This document shows positions 26,496 to 34,091 of a DNA stretch of 64,000 nucleotides, piece after piece. Each line of letters begins with the position of its first letter. The stretch's first letter is position 1. The DNA is taken from contig CAYXIO010000011.1 of assembly GCA_964465125.1 (NCBI GenBank), forward strand, positions 1-64,000, read 5' to 3'. This DNA comes from CAYOHG01 sp964465125 (lineage in GTDB: Bacteria; Planctomycetota; Phycisphaerae; UBA1845; Fen-1342). Both the position numbers and the translations under genes were made by a program. Under the pieces are notes generated by a model. It saw only the letters and a list, made by a program, of their open reading frames with translations, was not told the DNA's origin and searched no databases.

Positions 26496-27206
26496 GTGGA
26501 TGCCGAGGCGCTGATTCTGGATGAGCTGGAGCGACGGGTACTGGGCGTGCTGCTGGAGAAGGACTTCACCCAGCCGCAGGCCTACCCGATGACGCTGAAC
26601 GCGATCACCGCGGCCTGCAACCAGAAGAGCAACCGTGATCCGCTGATGGAGCTCGACGACGATACGGTCTGGGACACGCTTTCGCGGCTGCGCGAACGCG
26701 GATGGGTGACACGCATCCTGCCGCAGCCGGGCGGGCGGGTCGACAAGTTCAAGCATGCCGTTCCTGAGAAGTTGAGCTGGCAGAGCCCGCTGCGCGCGGT
26801 GATGACCGAGTTGCTGCTGCGCGGTTCGCAGACCCCCGGCGAGCTGCGCTCGCGCTGCGCGCGCTTCACGCCCTTCGAGTCGCTCGAATCCGTGATGCAG
26901 GTGCTTGAGACGGCGATGCGTTGGAGCCCGCCGCTCGTGCGCATTCTTCCGCGCGGCGGCGGTCAGTCCGCGGATCGCTACGCGCACTGCCTGTACGCCG
27001 AGGGCGCGGACGCGTCGTTGCCGTCAGCTTCCGCCGCCGCAACGCGCGCGGGTGCGCCCGCGGCCGCATCCGTCGGCGCGGGCGGTGACGTCGATTCGCT
27101 CCGAGACGAGTTGGCGCACCAGCGGCAGGAGATTGCGGCGCTTCAGCTCCGGCTCGCGCGCGTGGAGCAGCAGGTGGGGATTACGCCGCCGCATGAAATC
27201 GGGTGA
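26496..27206 (+). CDS. yceH: UPF0502/YceH family protein
   Basis: A 236-residue homologue of E. coli YceH (DUF480), built from two winged-helix domains and of unknown role. The family signature is clear: LDELERRVLGVLLEKDFTQP, YPMTLNAITAACNQKSNRDP and LRERGWVTRI. After an Ala-rich linker the C-terminus is a coiled coil (LRDELAHQRQEIAALQLRLA). The start is the GTG at 26496, which follows AGGAGG (26482-26487) at good spacing. Converges with the RNase HII-like gene 50 bases on. Confidence 0.9.
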   Translation: MDAEALILDELERRVLGVLLEKDFTQPQAYPMTLNAITAACNQKSNRDPLMELDDDTVWDTLSRLRERGWVTRILPQPGGRVDKFKHAVPEKLSWQSPLRAVMTELLLRGSQTPGELRSRCARFTPFESLESVMQVLETAMRWSPPLVRILPRGGGQSADRYAHCLYAEGADASLPSASAAATRAGAPAAASVGAGGDVDSLRDELAHQRQEIAALQLRLARVEQQVGITPPHEIG

Positions 27207-27256
27207 CTGCGCGATGGGAGTCTCGCACGAGCGAGAGTCGCGTCCCGCGATTTCGC

Positions 27257-28222
27257 TCAGCGCGCTCGGACGAATGCGTCGGGCTTCAAGCCGGATTGCG
27301 GCAGCGCTGGTCGAATGTCCTTGAGGAAGCGCTGCGCGTCGGTGTAGTAGCCCGCGGTCGGGCGCAATGCCGGGACCCATCGTCGCCAGTACGCGTTGAA
27401 GCGGTCCATCAGCGATTCGCGCAGGTACTTCGCGAGCATGCTGGCCAGAGCAACGGGCAGGTGCCGGCGGTCGGCGTCGACCGAGAACTCGATCGTCCAT
27501 TGCCGATCGCCGCGCGAAAGCCGGTATCGGCTGGTCGTTTCGGACTCGGCCTCGACGCGCAGCGCGCGATCCGGAAAGCTCGACAGCAGCAGGGGAGTGT
27601 AGTGGCTGCGCCCGCCGAGCCGATCGACGCGAAAGTGAATCCGACGGAACGACGCCGGCGTGTGCGTGTCCACCCAGTCGATCAACCGCAGAATTCGCTC
27701 CACGAGCACGGCGGCCTTGTTATGCGTGTGCGCCAGTCGCGCGTTGAGCGCGTCCTCGGTCAGCACACAGGCCCGCAGCGTCGCCAGCCGAGCCTCGGCG
27801 GCGTTCATCGCCGCAAGCAGTCGCGCACGCACGCCGGCGGTGCTGCCGAAGGACGCATCCAGCGGCAGCGGCTGCGCCAGGTCGGCATACCACGGGGTCG
27901 TCGGAGTCGGGGCGACCGTCGCCCCCAGCGCGGCGAGAAACGCGCCGAGGCCGTCGCAGTTCAGGTCGGCGGCCTGCGCCAGCGTCAGCACGACGCGCTC
28001 CAGCGGCGCCAACCCGTGCTTGCGGTCGAAGACCTCCTTGGAGTCGCCGATGCGCAGGCGCCAGTCGCGCCGCGCAGCGTCGCGCGTTACCGCAGCGCCG
28101 AGCAGCGACCACAAATCCGCGTCGGCGTGCTCGTCGGCGAGGTCCCACACGCTTGCACCGATCAGCAGCGGACCGAGCGACGGTCCGTAGCCGGCCTCGT
28201 CTATTCCGACGATGCGAATCAC
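27257..28222 (-). CDS. RNase HII-like protein, divergent
   Basis: A 321-residue protein whose N-terminus, VGIDEAGYGPSLGPLLIGA, closely echoes the RNase HII start (GIDEAGRGPLAGP). Other matches are GDSKEV (D60-S61-K62), a later FRVDRLGG (D200) and ASMLAKYLRE (260-269), the counterpart of the SIxAKxxRD motif with Glu for Asp. The acidic pair D8-E9 and D200 could form the metal site. The protein is about 100 residues longer than RNase HII, with an insert around 90-190. Removing ribonucleotides or RNA-DNA hybrids is a reasonable guess, not proven. The GTG at 28222 lies 3 bases past the mlaE stop, making it last in the operon. Confidence 0.65.
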   Translation of the reverse strand: MIRIVGIDEAGYGPSLGPLLIGASVWDLADEHADADLWSLLGAAVTRDAARRDWRLRIGDSKEVFDRKHGLAPLERVVLTLAQAADLNCDGLGAFLAALGATVAPTPTTPWYADLAQPLPLDASFGSTAGVRARLLAAMNAAEARLATLRACVLTEDALNARLAHTHNKAAVLVERILRLIDWVDTHTPASFRRIHFRVDRLGGRSHYTPLLLSSFPDRALRVEAESETTSRYRLSRGDRQWTIEFSVDADRRHLPVALASMLAKYLRESLMDRFNAYWRRWVPALRPTAGYYTDAQRFLKDIRPALPQSGLKPDAFVRAR

Positions 28223-28225
28223 GCG

Positions 28226-29083
28226 CTACCAGCCCAGCGTGTAGAAGATCACGGCAAAGACGCAGTCCGCGGCGATCAGCGCCACGATGCTCTTTACGAC
28301 CGTGGTGGTGGTTGCCTTGCCGACGCCCTCGGCGCCGCCGCGCACGTTCAGCCCCTCGTAGCAGGCCAGGCCCGCGATGAGCACGCCGAAGACGGCGGCC
28401 TTCACGAGGCCGGTGAAGTAGTCGCCGAGGCGGATCGCGGCGCGCGTGCCGTCAAGGTAGAGCAGCGCGGGAATGTCCAGCACGACGACGCCGGTGAACA
28501 TGCCCCCCAGCATGCCGACCACATCGGCCAGCACGCTGAGCCCGATCAGCATGAGGGTGGTCGCGATGACGCGCGGCACGACCAGGTAGCGGATCGGATC
28601 GAGCGCGTGGGCGCGCAGGGCCTTGATCTCCTCGCCTTCGACCATGGTGCCTAGCTCGGCGGCGATGGACGCGCCCGCGAACCCGCTCAGCAGAATCGCG
28701 GTGATGAGCGGCCCGAGTTCGCGCAGGACAGCGATTGCGACGACGTCGGCGGTGCGCTCGACCTGGCCGTAGGCTTCGAGCGTCGGCGCCATGTTGAGCG
28801 CCAGGATGATGCCGATGAACGCCTGTACGACGATGACGATGGGAATGCTGCGCACGCCGAAGCGGAAGCTCTGGGAGGCGATGTCGGCCCAGGGGACGCG
28901 CCGCCCGCGCGGGTTGAGCCAGGCGCTGGCGCGCAGCAGGACGACGGAGAGCAGCCGGGTGACGCCGCCGACGTACGCGGCCGCACCGTGCAGCTTGCCG
29001 AGTCCCCGGCGCGTCGCCCCGCCGACGGCCTCGACGCCGCCGCGCAGCCGCGAGGGGCGCGGAGGATTCTCGGTGGCGCTCAT
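28226..29083 (-). CDS. mlaE: MlaE-type ABC transporter permease
   Basis: A 285-residue permease of the MlaE/YrbE family, the membrane subunit of phospholipid transporters that keep outer membrane asymmetry. After a 60-residue cytoplasmic N-terminus come the expected segments: SIPIVIVVQAFIGIILAL, the RELGPLITAILLSGFAGAS motif, the cytoplasmic loop MVEGEEIKALRAHALDPIRY, and three further membrane helices. Start ATG at 29083 overlaps the STAS stop (ATGA). The usual partners MlaF (ATPase) and MlaD (MCE protein) are not in the window. Position after a STAS protein fits the Mla system, where MlaB is a STAS subunit. Confidence 0.92.
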   Translation of the reverse strand: MSATENPPRPSRLRGGVEAVGGATRRGLGKLHGAAAYVGGVTRLLSVVLLRASAWLNPRGRRVPWADIASQSFRFGVRSIPIVIVVQAFIGIILALNMAPTLEAYGQVERTADVVAIAVLRELGPLITAILLSGFAGASIAAELGTMVEGEEIKALRAHALDPIRYLVVPRVIATTLMLIGLSVLADVVGMLGGMFTGVVVLDIPALLYLDGTRAAIRLGDYFTGLVKAAVFGVLIAGLACYEGLNVRGGAEGVGKATTTTVVKSIVALIAADCVFAVIFYTLGW

Positions 29084-29430
29084 ACCTTGTGAGCCTGATC
29101 CAGCGATTCGACGATCCGGAAGAACGTGCTGAGCCGCGTGATTTCAAGCAGGCTGCGGACGCGCGGCTGCACGCCGAGCAGCACGAGCGGCGTGTTGCGC
29201 TGCTCGGTGCGGCGTTTGAGATCGACGAGCGTGCCGAGGCCGGAGGAGTCCATGTACTTCAGCCCGTGCAGATCGAGCACGAGCCGTTTCGGCTGGGAGT
29301 CGATCACTTCGAGCAGCCGGGCGCGCAGCTCGGGGGACGAGTTCAGGTCGACTTCCCCGAACAGCCGCAGGATGGTCGCCCCGCCGTCGCTGGCCGTTTC
29401 GATGCGCAGTGTCGCCTGGTTGTCAGTCAT
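29080..29430 (-). CDS. STAS domain protein (anti-sigma antagonist or MlaB-like)
   Basis: A 116-residue STAS protein with the phospho-acceptor motif YMDSSGLGTL, as in SpoIIAA and RsbV. Such proteins bind a serine kinase and are switched by phosphorylation. It overlaps both neighbours: its start lies inside the kinase gene (8-base overlap) and its stop overlaps mlaE by four bases. Two roles are possible. It could be the antagonist in a sigma-factor partner switch, or a MlaB-like subunit regulating the transporter encoded next to it. The operon layout favours a link between the two; no sigma factor gene is nearby. Confidence 0.9.
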   Translation of the reverse strand: MTDNQATLRIETASDGGATILRLFGEVDLNSSPELRARLLEVIDSQPKRLVLDLHGLKYMDSSGLGTLVDLKRRTEQRNTPLVLLGVQPRVRSLLEITRLSTFFRIVESLDQAHKV

Positions 29431-29893
29431 GGCAATCCCTGTCCTTCGCCGGCGGGTTGCTGATCGCCGACGAGAAGTACTTGCGCATCACCAGCCGCAT
29501 GCCGCCGTCCGTTGCGTGGCTGTACTCGGCCTGGTCCATCAGGGCACGAATGATGTGCACACCCAGCCCGCCGGGACGGGGCAGGTCCAGGTCGCGGCCG
29601 CGGATCGAATCCAGCGGCACCTGCCGGCCCCAATCCCGCACGACAAACTCGAGCGCCCGCCCGTGGTCCGGGGTCTGGATGCACGCACCGCGCAGGCAAA
29701 TGCGCTGCCCCGGCTGATTCTCGTACCCATGCCGAATCACGTTCGTGAGCGCCTCGTCCAGCGCCAGCACGATGTCGGCGTTCATTTTCTCGCTCGCCCC
29801 GCAGGCGGCGACCCACTCGCCAACCAGGTCGCGCACCCGGCGAAGATCCGCCGCGTCGCTGAGCATCTCGACCTCGAGCGGGCCGGGCATCAT
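29423..29893 (-). CDS. RsbW/SpoIIAB-like serine kinase (HATPase_c_2)
   Basis: A 156-residue anti-sigma-type kinase. The GHKL ATP site is visible as an N box LALDEALTNVIRHGY and a G box GGLGVHIIRALMD. It should phosphorylate the STAS protein encoded just downstream. The ATG at 29893 overlaps the stop of the HEAT lipoprotein gene (ATGA), and its 3' end overlaps the STAS gene by 8 bases, a typical order (kinase before antagonist here). It could act on a distant sigma factor, or solely on the STAS/MlaE unit. Confidence 0.88.
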   Translation of the reverse strand: MMPGPLEVEMLSDAADLRRVRDLVGEWVAACGASEKMNADIVLALDEALTNVIRHGYENQPGQRICLRGACIQTPDHGRALEFVVRDWGRQVPLDSIRGRDLDLPRPGGLGVHIIRALMDQAEYSHATDGGMRLVMRKYFSSAISNPPAKDRDCHD

Positions 29894-30318
29894 GAGCCGC
29901 CCCCCGATGCGAGATCGACGCTTGCACGCGTGGCGGGCCCCGAGCCTGCCGGCGCCGCCGGCGACGTCGAACCGCGCGGCCGCGCCGTCACCTGGCCGGA
30001 GCGCAACGCGTCCTTCCAGCGCGCCGCCGCCGCCGTGCGCGAGGCCTCGCTCGCGTAGTACACGTACCCGTACGTTTGCCCGCAGAGGCGTTCCAGCGCC
30101 TGGATCGCGTAGAGGCGAACCGCCGGGTCCGCGTCCTCCAGCAGCCGCACCAGCCGCGGGACGGACTCGACGTCGCCGCGCTCGGCGGTCTCAATTGCGG
30201 CCGCGGCGCGGTCCGGCGGATACTCCGATTCCATCCGCTCGTGAATCAACTGGCGATGGCAGGCACCGACAAGTCCGAGAGCGGACACGAGCAGTGCCAG
30301 ACGAAAGATCCGCGGCAT
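29890..30318 (-). CDS. Small lipoprotein with HEAT-like repeat
   Basis: A 142-residue protein with a signal peptide MPRIFRLALLVSALGLVGAC ending in a lipobox (GAC). After the cysteine there is one HEAT-like helical pair, GDVESVPRLVRLLEDADPAV then RLYAIQALERLCG, and a low-complexity C-terminus. No catalytic motif. I chose the ATG at 30318 because a perfect TATAAT sits at 30341-30346 on this strand, leaving a 15-20 base leader; an ATG at 30342 would overlap that box. It heads a five-gene operon; a periplasmic or outer-membrane sensing role for the kinase downstream is possible but speculative. Confidence 0.75.
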   Translation of the reverse strand: MPRIFRLALLVSALGLVGACHRQLIHERMESEYPPDRAAAAIETAERGDVESVPRLVRLLEDADPAVRLYAIQALERLCGQTYGYVYYASEASRTAAAARWKDALRSGQVTARPRGSTSPAAPAGSGPATRASVDLASGGGS

Positions 30319-30340
30319 CGCGACCCCAGGCATGCCGCCC

Positions 30341-30346
30341 ATTATA
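30341..30346 (-). promoter_or_regulatory. -10 box (TATAAT) of the HEAT-kinase-STAS-mlaE operon
   Basis: The minus strand reads TATAAT at 30346-30341, a perfect consensus, about 23 bases before the ATG at 30318. The -35 region is poor (GTGTGA at 17-base spacing). Confidence 0.5.
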
Positions 30347-30375
30347 GAGAGGAAGACCGCGCGTCACACGGTCCC

Positions 30376-31107
30376 TCAGCGGCAACCGCGGGCGGCGGCG
30401 GGGTTCCCGCCGGCCTTGCGGATCTCGTCCAGGATGTCCTTCAGGCGGATGTGTGCGGTCTGGGCGACGCGCCGGTGAGCCCGACCGACGCGCTCCGGCG
30501 GCCCGACCCCGATGACGCGCATCGCCGCGGCCAGGCCGGCTTCGACGCCGCTGGCTGCGTCCTCGATCACCACGCAGCACGAAGAGGGGAGTCCCAGGCG
30601 TCTGGCACCCTCCAGAAACACGTCCGGGGCGGGTTTCGATGCGCTCACGTCGTTTCCGTCGACCACCGCATCAAAGCGCGAAGCCAGCTCCAGCCGGTCG
30701 AGCACCGCGCGCGTGTTGCGGCTGGACGACGCGACGGCGGTCCGCAGGCCGGCGTTCCGCAGCTCGCCCAGCAATCGGTCGACGCCCGGAAAGACGTCCA
30801 CCGGCGTCAACGCCGCGACCCGCCGCAGGTATTCCGCGTTCTTGCGATCCAGCAGCGCCTGGCGCTGGTTCGGACCGAATTCGCCGCCGCGCGCGCCGAG
30901 CACCAGGATCAGGCTTTCCGAACGGCTCAGTCCGCGCAGGGCCTCGTTCGCCTGCCGGTCGAAGGGCAGCCCCAGCTCGCCCGCCAGGCGCAGCCAGCTC
31001 TGGAAGTGCAGCTCGGCCGTGTCCGTGATGACCCCGTCCAGGTCGAACAGAACGCCTCCGCGGATGGAGTCGGACGGGTGCGCCGCTCGCCCGCGGATTT
31101 CAATCAT
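30376..31107 (-). CDS. HAD hydrolase, beta-phosphoglucomutase subfamily
   Basis: A 243-residue HAD-superfamily enzyme. Motif I is VLFDLDGVITDTAELHFQSW, motif II AVASSSRNTRAVL, motif III around SKPAPDVFLEGA, motif IV VIEDAASGVEAGLAAAM. The cap sequence matches the beta-phosphoglucomutase group, which interconverts beta-glucose 1- and 6-phosphates in maltose or trehalose breakdown; close relatives are sugar phosphatases, so the substrate is uncertain. The start overlaps the stop of the DUF1573 gene by eight bases. No maltose phosphorylase gene is nearby. Confidence 0.85.
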   Translation of the reverse strand: MIEIRGRAAHPSDSIRGGVLFDLDGVITDTAELHFQSWLRLAGELGLPFDRQANEALRGLSRSESLILVLGARGGEFGPNQRQALLDRKNAEYLRRVAALTPVDVFPGVDRLLGELRNAGLRTAVASSSRNTRAVLDRLELASRFDAVVDGNDVSASKPAPDVFLEGARRLGLPSSCCVVIEDAASGVEAGLAAAMRVIGVGPPERVGRAHRRVAQTAHIRLKDILDEIRKAGGNPAAARGCR

Positions 31108-32140
31108 GCACTTCTTCCATGGGCTGCGAATTGCGAATCTCGACCGGCACAGTCAGGTGCTGGAACTGAGCGTCGGCGTCGTCGGTTTGCACGTCAATCG
31201 TAGCGCCGCCCGCCGGCAACTTCGTCGGGTCCAGAATGGTCACCTGAAGCTGGTGAAAGGCGAACGGCGCGTCCTTCACCGCGCGGGGCTGATCGGGAAT
31301 CAGCTTCACCTGCACGGATGGATCGCTGGCGCTCACGCCGGTCACGTTCATGGGGTGTGCCGGCAGGTAGTTCACGCGCAGCGTCCGCAGCACCGGCCTG
31401 GGGGACGGATTGCTCAGGACGATGGAGGGCGGCGAAACCTCCACGCGCTCCATCGCGTAGGCACTGAGCGGAACATCCATCGTCGGGAAACGCGCGCTCG
31501 ACGTCTTGAGCTTCAGCGTGAAGTAGTTCGTGCCGTGCTTCAGCGGCGGCAGGGTCGCCGCGGTCAGGCGGTAGCGCTGGCCGCGTTCGAGCTCCTCGAG
31601 CCGCACCTTGAACCTCTCGGTCGGCCCGCTGGGCATCGCCAGGGTGACCCGCTCCTTGAGATTGCAGGTGAGCTCGATCGTGCGCGAAGACTGGGAGTCA
31701 CGCAGCAGTTGTCCGAACGCCAGCTTGTCCGTCGGGCTGGCTGAAAAGACGTTGTTGACGCGCCCTTTCACCAGGATTCGGACGGTCTGATGCGCGGGGT
31801 CGTTGGTCTCAATCGTCACGGACTGGGAGACGTTGACCTGGTTCTTCTTCGTGTTGTAGCGAATGCGCAGGCGGGTCTTCTCACCGGGGCCCAACTCCCG
31901 CTTCTCCGGCTGCGGAACCGTGCAGCCGCAGGTGCTATCCACTTTGAGCAGCTTCAGCGTGCCCGTGCCGGCGTTGCTGATCTCGAGGTTGGTCTCGCAG
32001 GGGTCGCCGTACCAGAGCGTGCCGAAATCCCATGTGGTCTGGCTCAGCTTGAGCTGCGGAATACCGGCCGGTTGCTGCGCCGGAAGGCGAACCGGAAGGA
32101 GGGCCAGAAGCAGCGGCGCGAGCATGATCGACAGACGCAT
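31100..32140 (-). CDS. Secreted DUF1573 protein
   Basis: A 346-residue exported protein. The ATG at 32140 has GGGAGACGAG upstream and begins a signal peptide (MRLSIMLAPLLLALLPVRLP). Residues about 30-130 form the DUF1573 domain: WDFGTLWYGDPCETNLEISN, then STCGCTVP and GPGEKTRLRIRYN. DUF1573 proteins are abundant in planctomycetes and Bacteroidetes and have Ig-like folds of unknown function. The C-terminal half has a further Ig-like stretch (VSPPSIVLSNPSPRPVLRTL). Translationally coupled to the HAD gene, though no functional link is obvious. Confidence 0.85.
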   Translation of the reverse strand: MRLSIMLAPLLLALLPVRLPAQQPAGIPQLKLSQTTWDFGTLWYGDPCETNLEISNAGTGTLKLLKVDSTCGCTVPQPEKRELGPGEKTRLRIRYNTKKNQVNVSQSVTIETNDPAHQTVRILVKGRVNNVFSASPTDKLAFGQLLRDSQSSRTIELTCNLKERVTLAMPSGPTERFKVRLEELERGQRYRLTAATLPPLKHGTNYFTLKLKTSSARFPTMDVPLSAYAMERVEVSPPSIVLSNPSPRPVLRTLRVNYLPAHPMNVTGVSASDPSVQVKLIPDQPRAVKDAPFAFHQLQVTILDPTKLPAGGATIDVQTDDADAQFQHLTVPVEIRNSQPMEEVHD

Positions 32141-32421
32141 TCTCGTCTCCCTTGAGCCGGGTCCATCCTGGCCTGACGACGGATGTCTGAGCCAACATAA
32201 TCGATTGTTCGCGGGTTGGGCAGCGCTGCTCAGACGGGAATTTGTCATTGTCGTCGCAAGGTGCATTCAGAATCCGCCGGACGTCTCAAGCGGCTCGGCG
32301 GCGCTGGGAAGCGCAAAGCGGCTCGCCGCGGTTCCGGCAAGCAAACTCCCGCCGCGCCACTGGACACGCACGCTTCGCGGTGTTTTGATCGGCGTACTCA
32401 ATTCGCTTGGAGGCGCGGTTC

Positions 32422-33912
32422 ATGATCCGGTCCGTTCTGACGCTAGGCACTCTGCTCTGCTCGCTCGCGGCGGTTCCGCTCAGCCATGCCAGTGAGAACG
32501 AGGATGATGCACGTCGGCTCGCCAATCTGGAACAGCGGATTCGCGCTAACCAGCACGAACTCGATTCGCTCGACGCGCAGCTCGCGTCGCCCGGTCGGCA
32601 AGACGTGGATGCGGCCCGCACGGAGGAAATGCGCACTCAGATTCGCGCGCTGCTCAGCGAGCAGGAGTTTCGCGAGCAGCTCGCGGCCCCGACCGCGCTG
32701 GCCGGCTACGACAACGGCTTCTACATCAAGAGTGCCGACGAGCTGTTCAAGCTGAGCATCGGCGGCAACATGCAGTTCCGCTGGACGCACTACGGCGTCG
32801 GGCACCGCAATCGCTATCTCGCCCCGCGGCTGGAGCGCGACGACCGCACGGGGTTCGACGCCCAGAGGCTGCGCCTGATTCTGAAGGGCCATCTGCATTC
32901 CAAGGATCTGACGTACTACATGCAGATCGCCTCCGATGCGTCGAACGGCTACGACACGATCGTCCGTGACTTCTACGTGAACTACCGTTTCGCGGACGAG
33001 TTCCAGTTTCAGGCGGGCATCTTCAAGATCGCGGCGACCCAGTCCGAGCTCATGTCCGACAGCGCCGTCTCGTTCGTCGATCGGCCCATGGTCAACGACG
33101 TGTTCACGTTCGCGCGCGGGCTGGGCATTCGCTTCTGGGGCCAGGCCGCCGACAAGCGCATCGAGTACTTCGTCGACGTGGTCAACTCGTTCAACTCGTA
33201 CAATAACCGCACGATCACGACCGATCCGGCCGAGCTCGACGGCAACCCCGCCATCGCCGCACGCCTTGTCTGGCACGCTTTGGGCGACAAGCCCGGCAAG
33301 GACTTGGCGGTCGAGCCCGACGTCGAGTTCCACGAGTCCCCAGCGCTCGATCTGGCGTTTCACTACGGCTTCAACGAGGACGACGGCGATCGGCGGACCA
33401 CCCGAATCCCGTTCCCGGCCGCGACGAACTTCTGGAACTCGCGCGGCGGCTTCGGACTTACCCGCACGACCGGATTGCAGATCAACCAGTTCGGGCTGGC
33501 GTCGGCCTTCAAGTGGCAGGGCTTCTCGGCCCGCGGCGAGTACATGGTGCGGGTGGTCGACGTTCGCAATACGGACAAGCGACCGCTCACGCCGTGGTAT
33601 CTGCTGAGCGGGGACGCGAGCACGGTCGCACAGCACGGCGCCTATGTGCAGGTCGGCTATGTCCTGCCGATTCCGGGCCTCGAGAAGAAGCTGGAAGCGG
33701 TGGCGCGCGTGGGGGGGATCTCGGCGCTGGCCGACGACCAGGAAGGCGCCTGGGAGTACACGGGAGGCCTGAACTACTACCTGCACGGCAACTCGGTCAA
33801 GCTTCAGACCGACGTCACCAAGATCACCGAGGTGCCAATCTCCAGCAGCACGATGGCGAACGTAAACGACTCGCCGCTCATCTGGAGGGTCCAGCTCCAG
33901 GTGGCGTTCTGA
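32422..33912 (+). CDS. Phosphate-selective porin O/P family outer membrane protein
   Basis: A 496-residue outer-membrane porin. After a signal peptide (MIRSVLTLGTLLCSLAAVP) comes a short coiled coil (NLEQRIRANQHELDSLDAQL), then a beta-barrel of the OprP/OprO type: GFYIKSADELFKLSIGGNMQ, KDLTYYMQIASD, and FQFQAGIFKIAATQSELMSD. It ends in ...VQLQVAF, with a terminal Phe recognised by the BAM complex. The ATG at 32422 follows GGAGG (32409-32413). Whether it selects phosphate cannot be judged; no pst or pho gene is near. Confidence 0.9.
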   Translation: MIRSVLTLGTLLCSLAAVPLSHASENEDDARRLANLEQRIRANQHELDSLDAQLASPGRQDVDAARTEEMRTQIRALLSEQEFREQLAAPTALAGYDNGFYIKSADELFKLSIGGNMQFRWTHYGVGHRNRYLAPRLERDDRTGFDAQRLRLILKGHLHSKDLTYYMQIASDASNGYDTIVRDFYVNYRFADEFQFQAGIFKIAATQSELMSDSAVSFVDRPMVNDVFTFARGLGIRFWGQAADKRIEYFVDVVNSFNSYNNRTITTDPAELDGNPAIAARLVWHALGDKPGKDLAVEPDVEFHESPALDLAFHYGFNEDDGDRRTTRIPFPAATNFWNSRGGFGLTRTTGLQINQFGLASAFKWQGFSARGEYMVRVVDVRNTDKRPLTPWYLLSGDASTVAQHGAYVQVGYVLPIPGLEKKLEAVARVGGISALADDQEGAWEYTGGLNYYLHGNSVKLQTDVTKITEVPISSSTMANVNDSPLIWRVQLQVAF

Positions 33913-34091
33913 GCTCTTGCGGCAAGGTGGTTTCCGAAAGAGACATGCGGCGCGTCGCGCCGGCGGATTTTGGCGCGGCGCGTAGCCGCTTCGAGCTGAC
34001 GGCACTATCCTCGGGCTGTTAGTCAGAGGCAGCGCCGGCCGGGCGCGCGGTGGTGTCGCCGCGCGGCTCGCCGCGGCGCGCGGAGTGCAGC

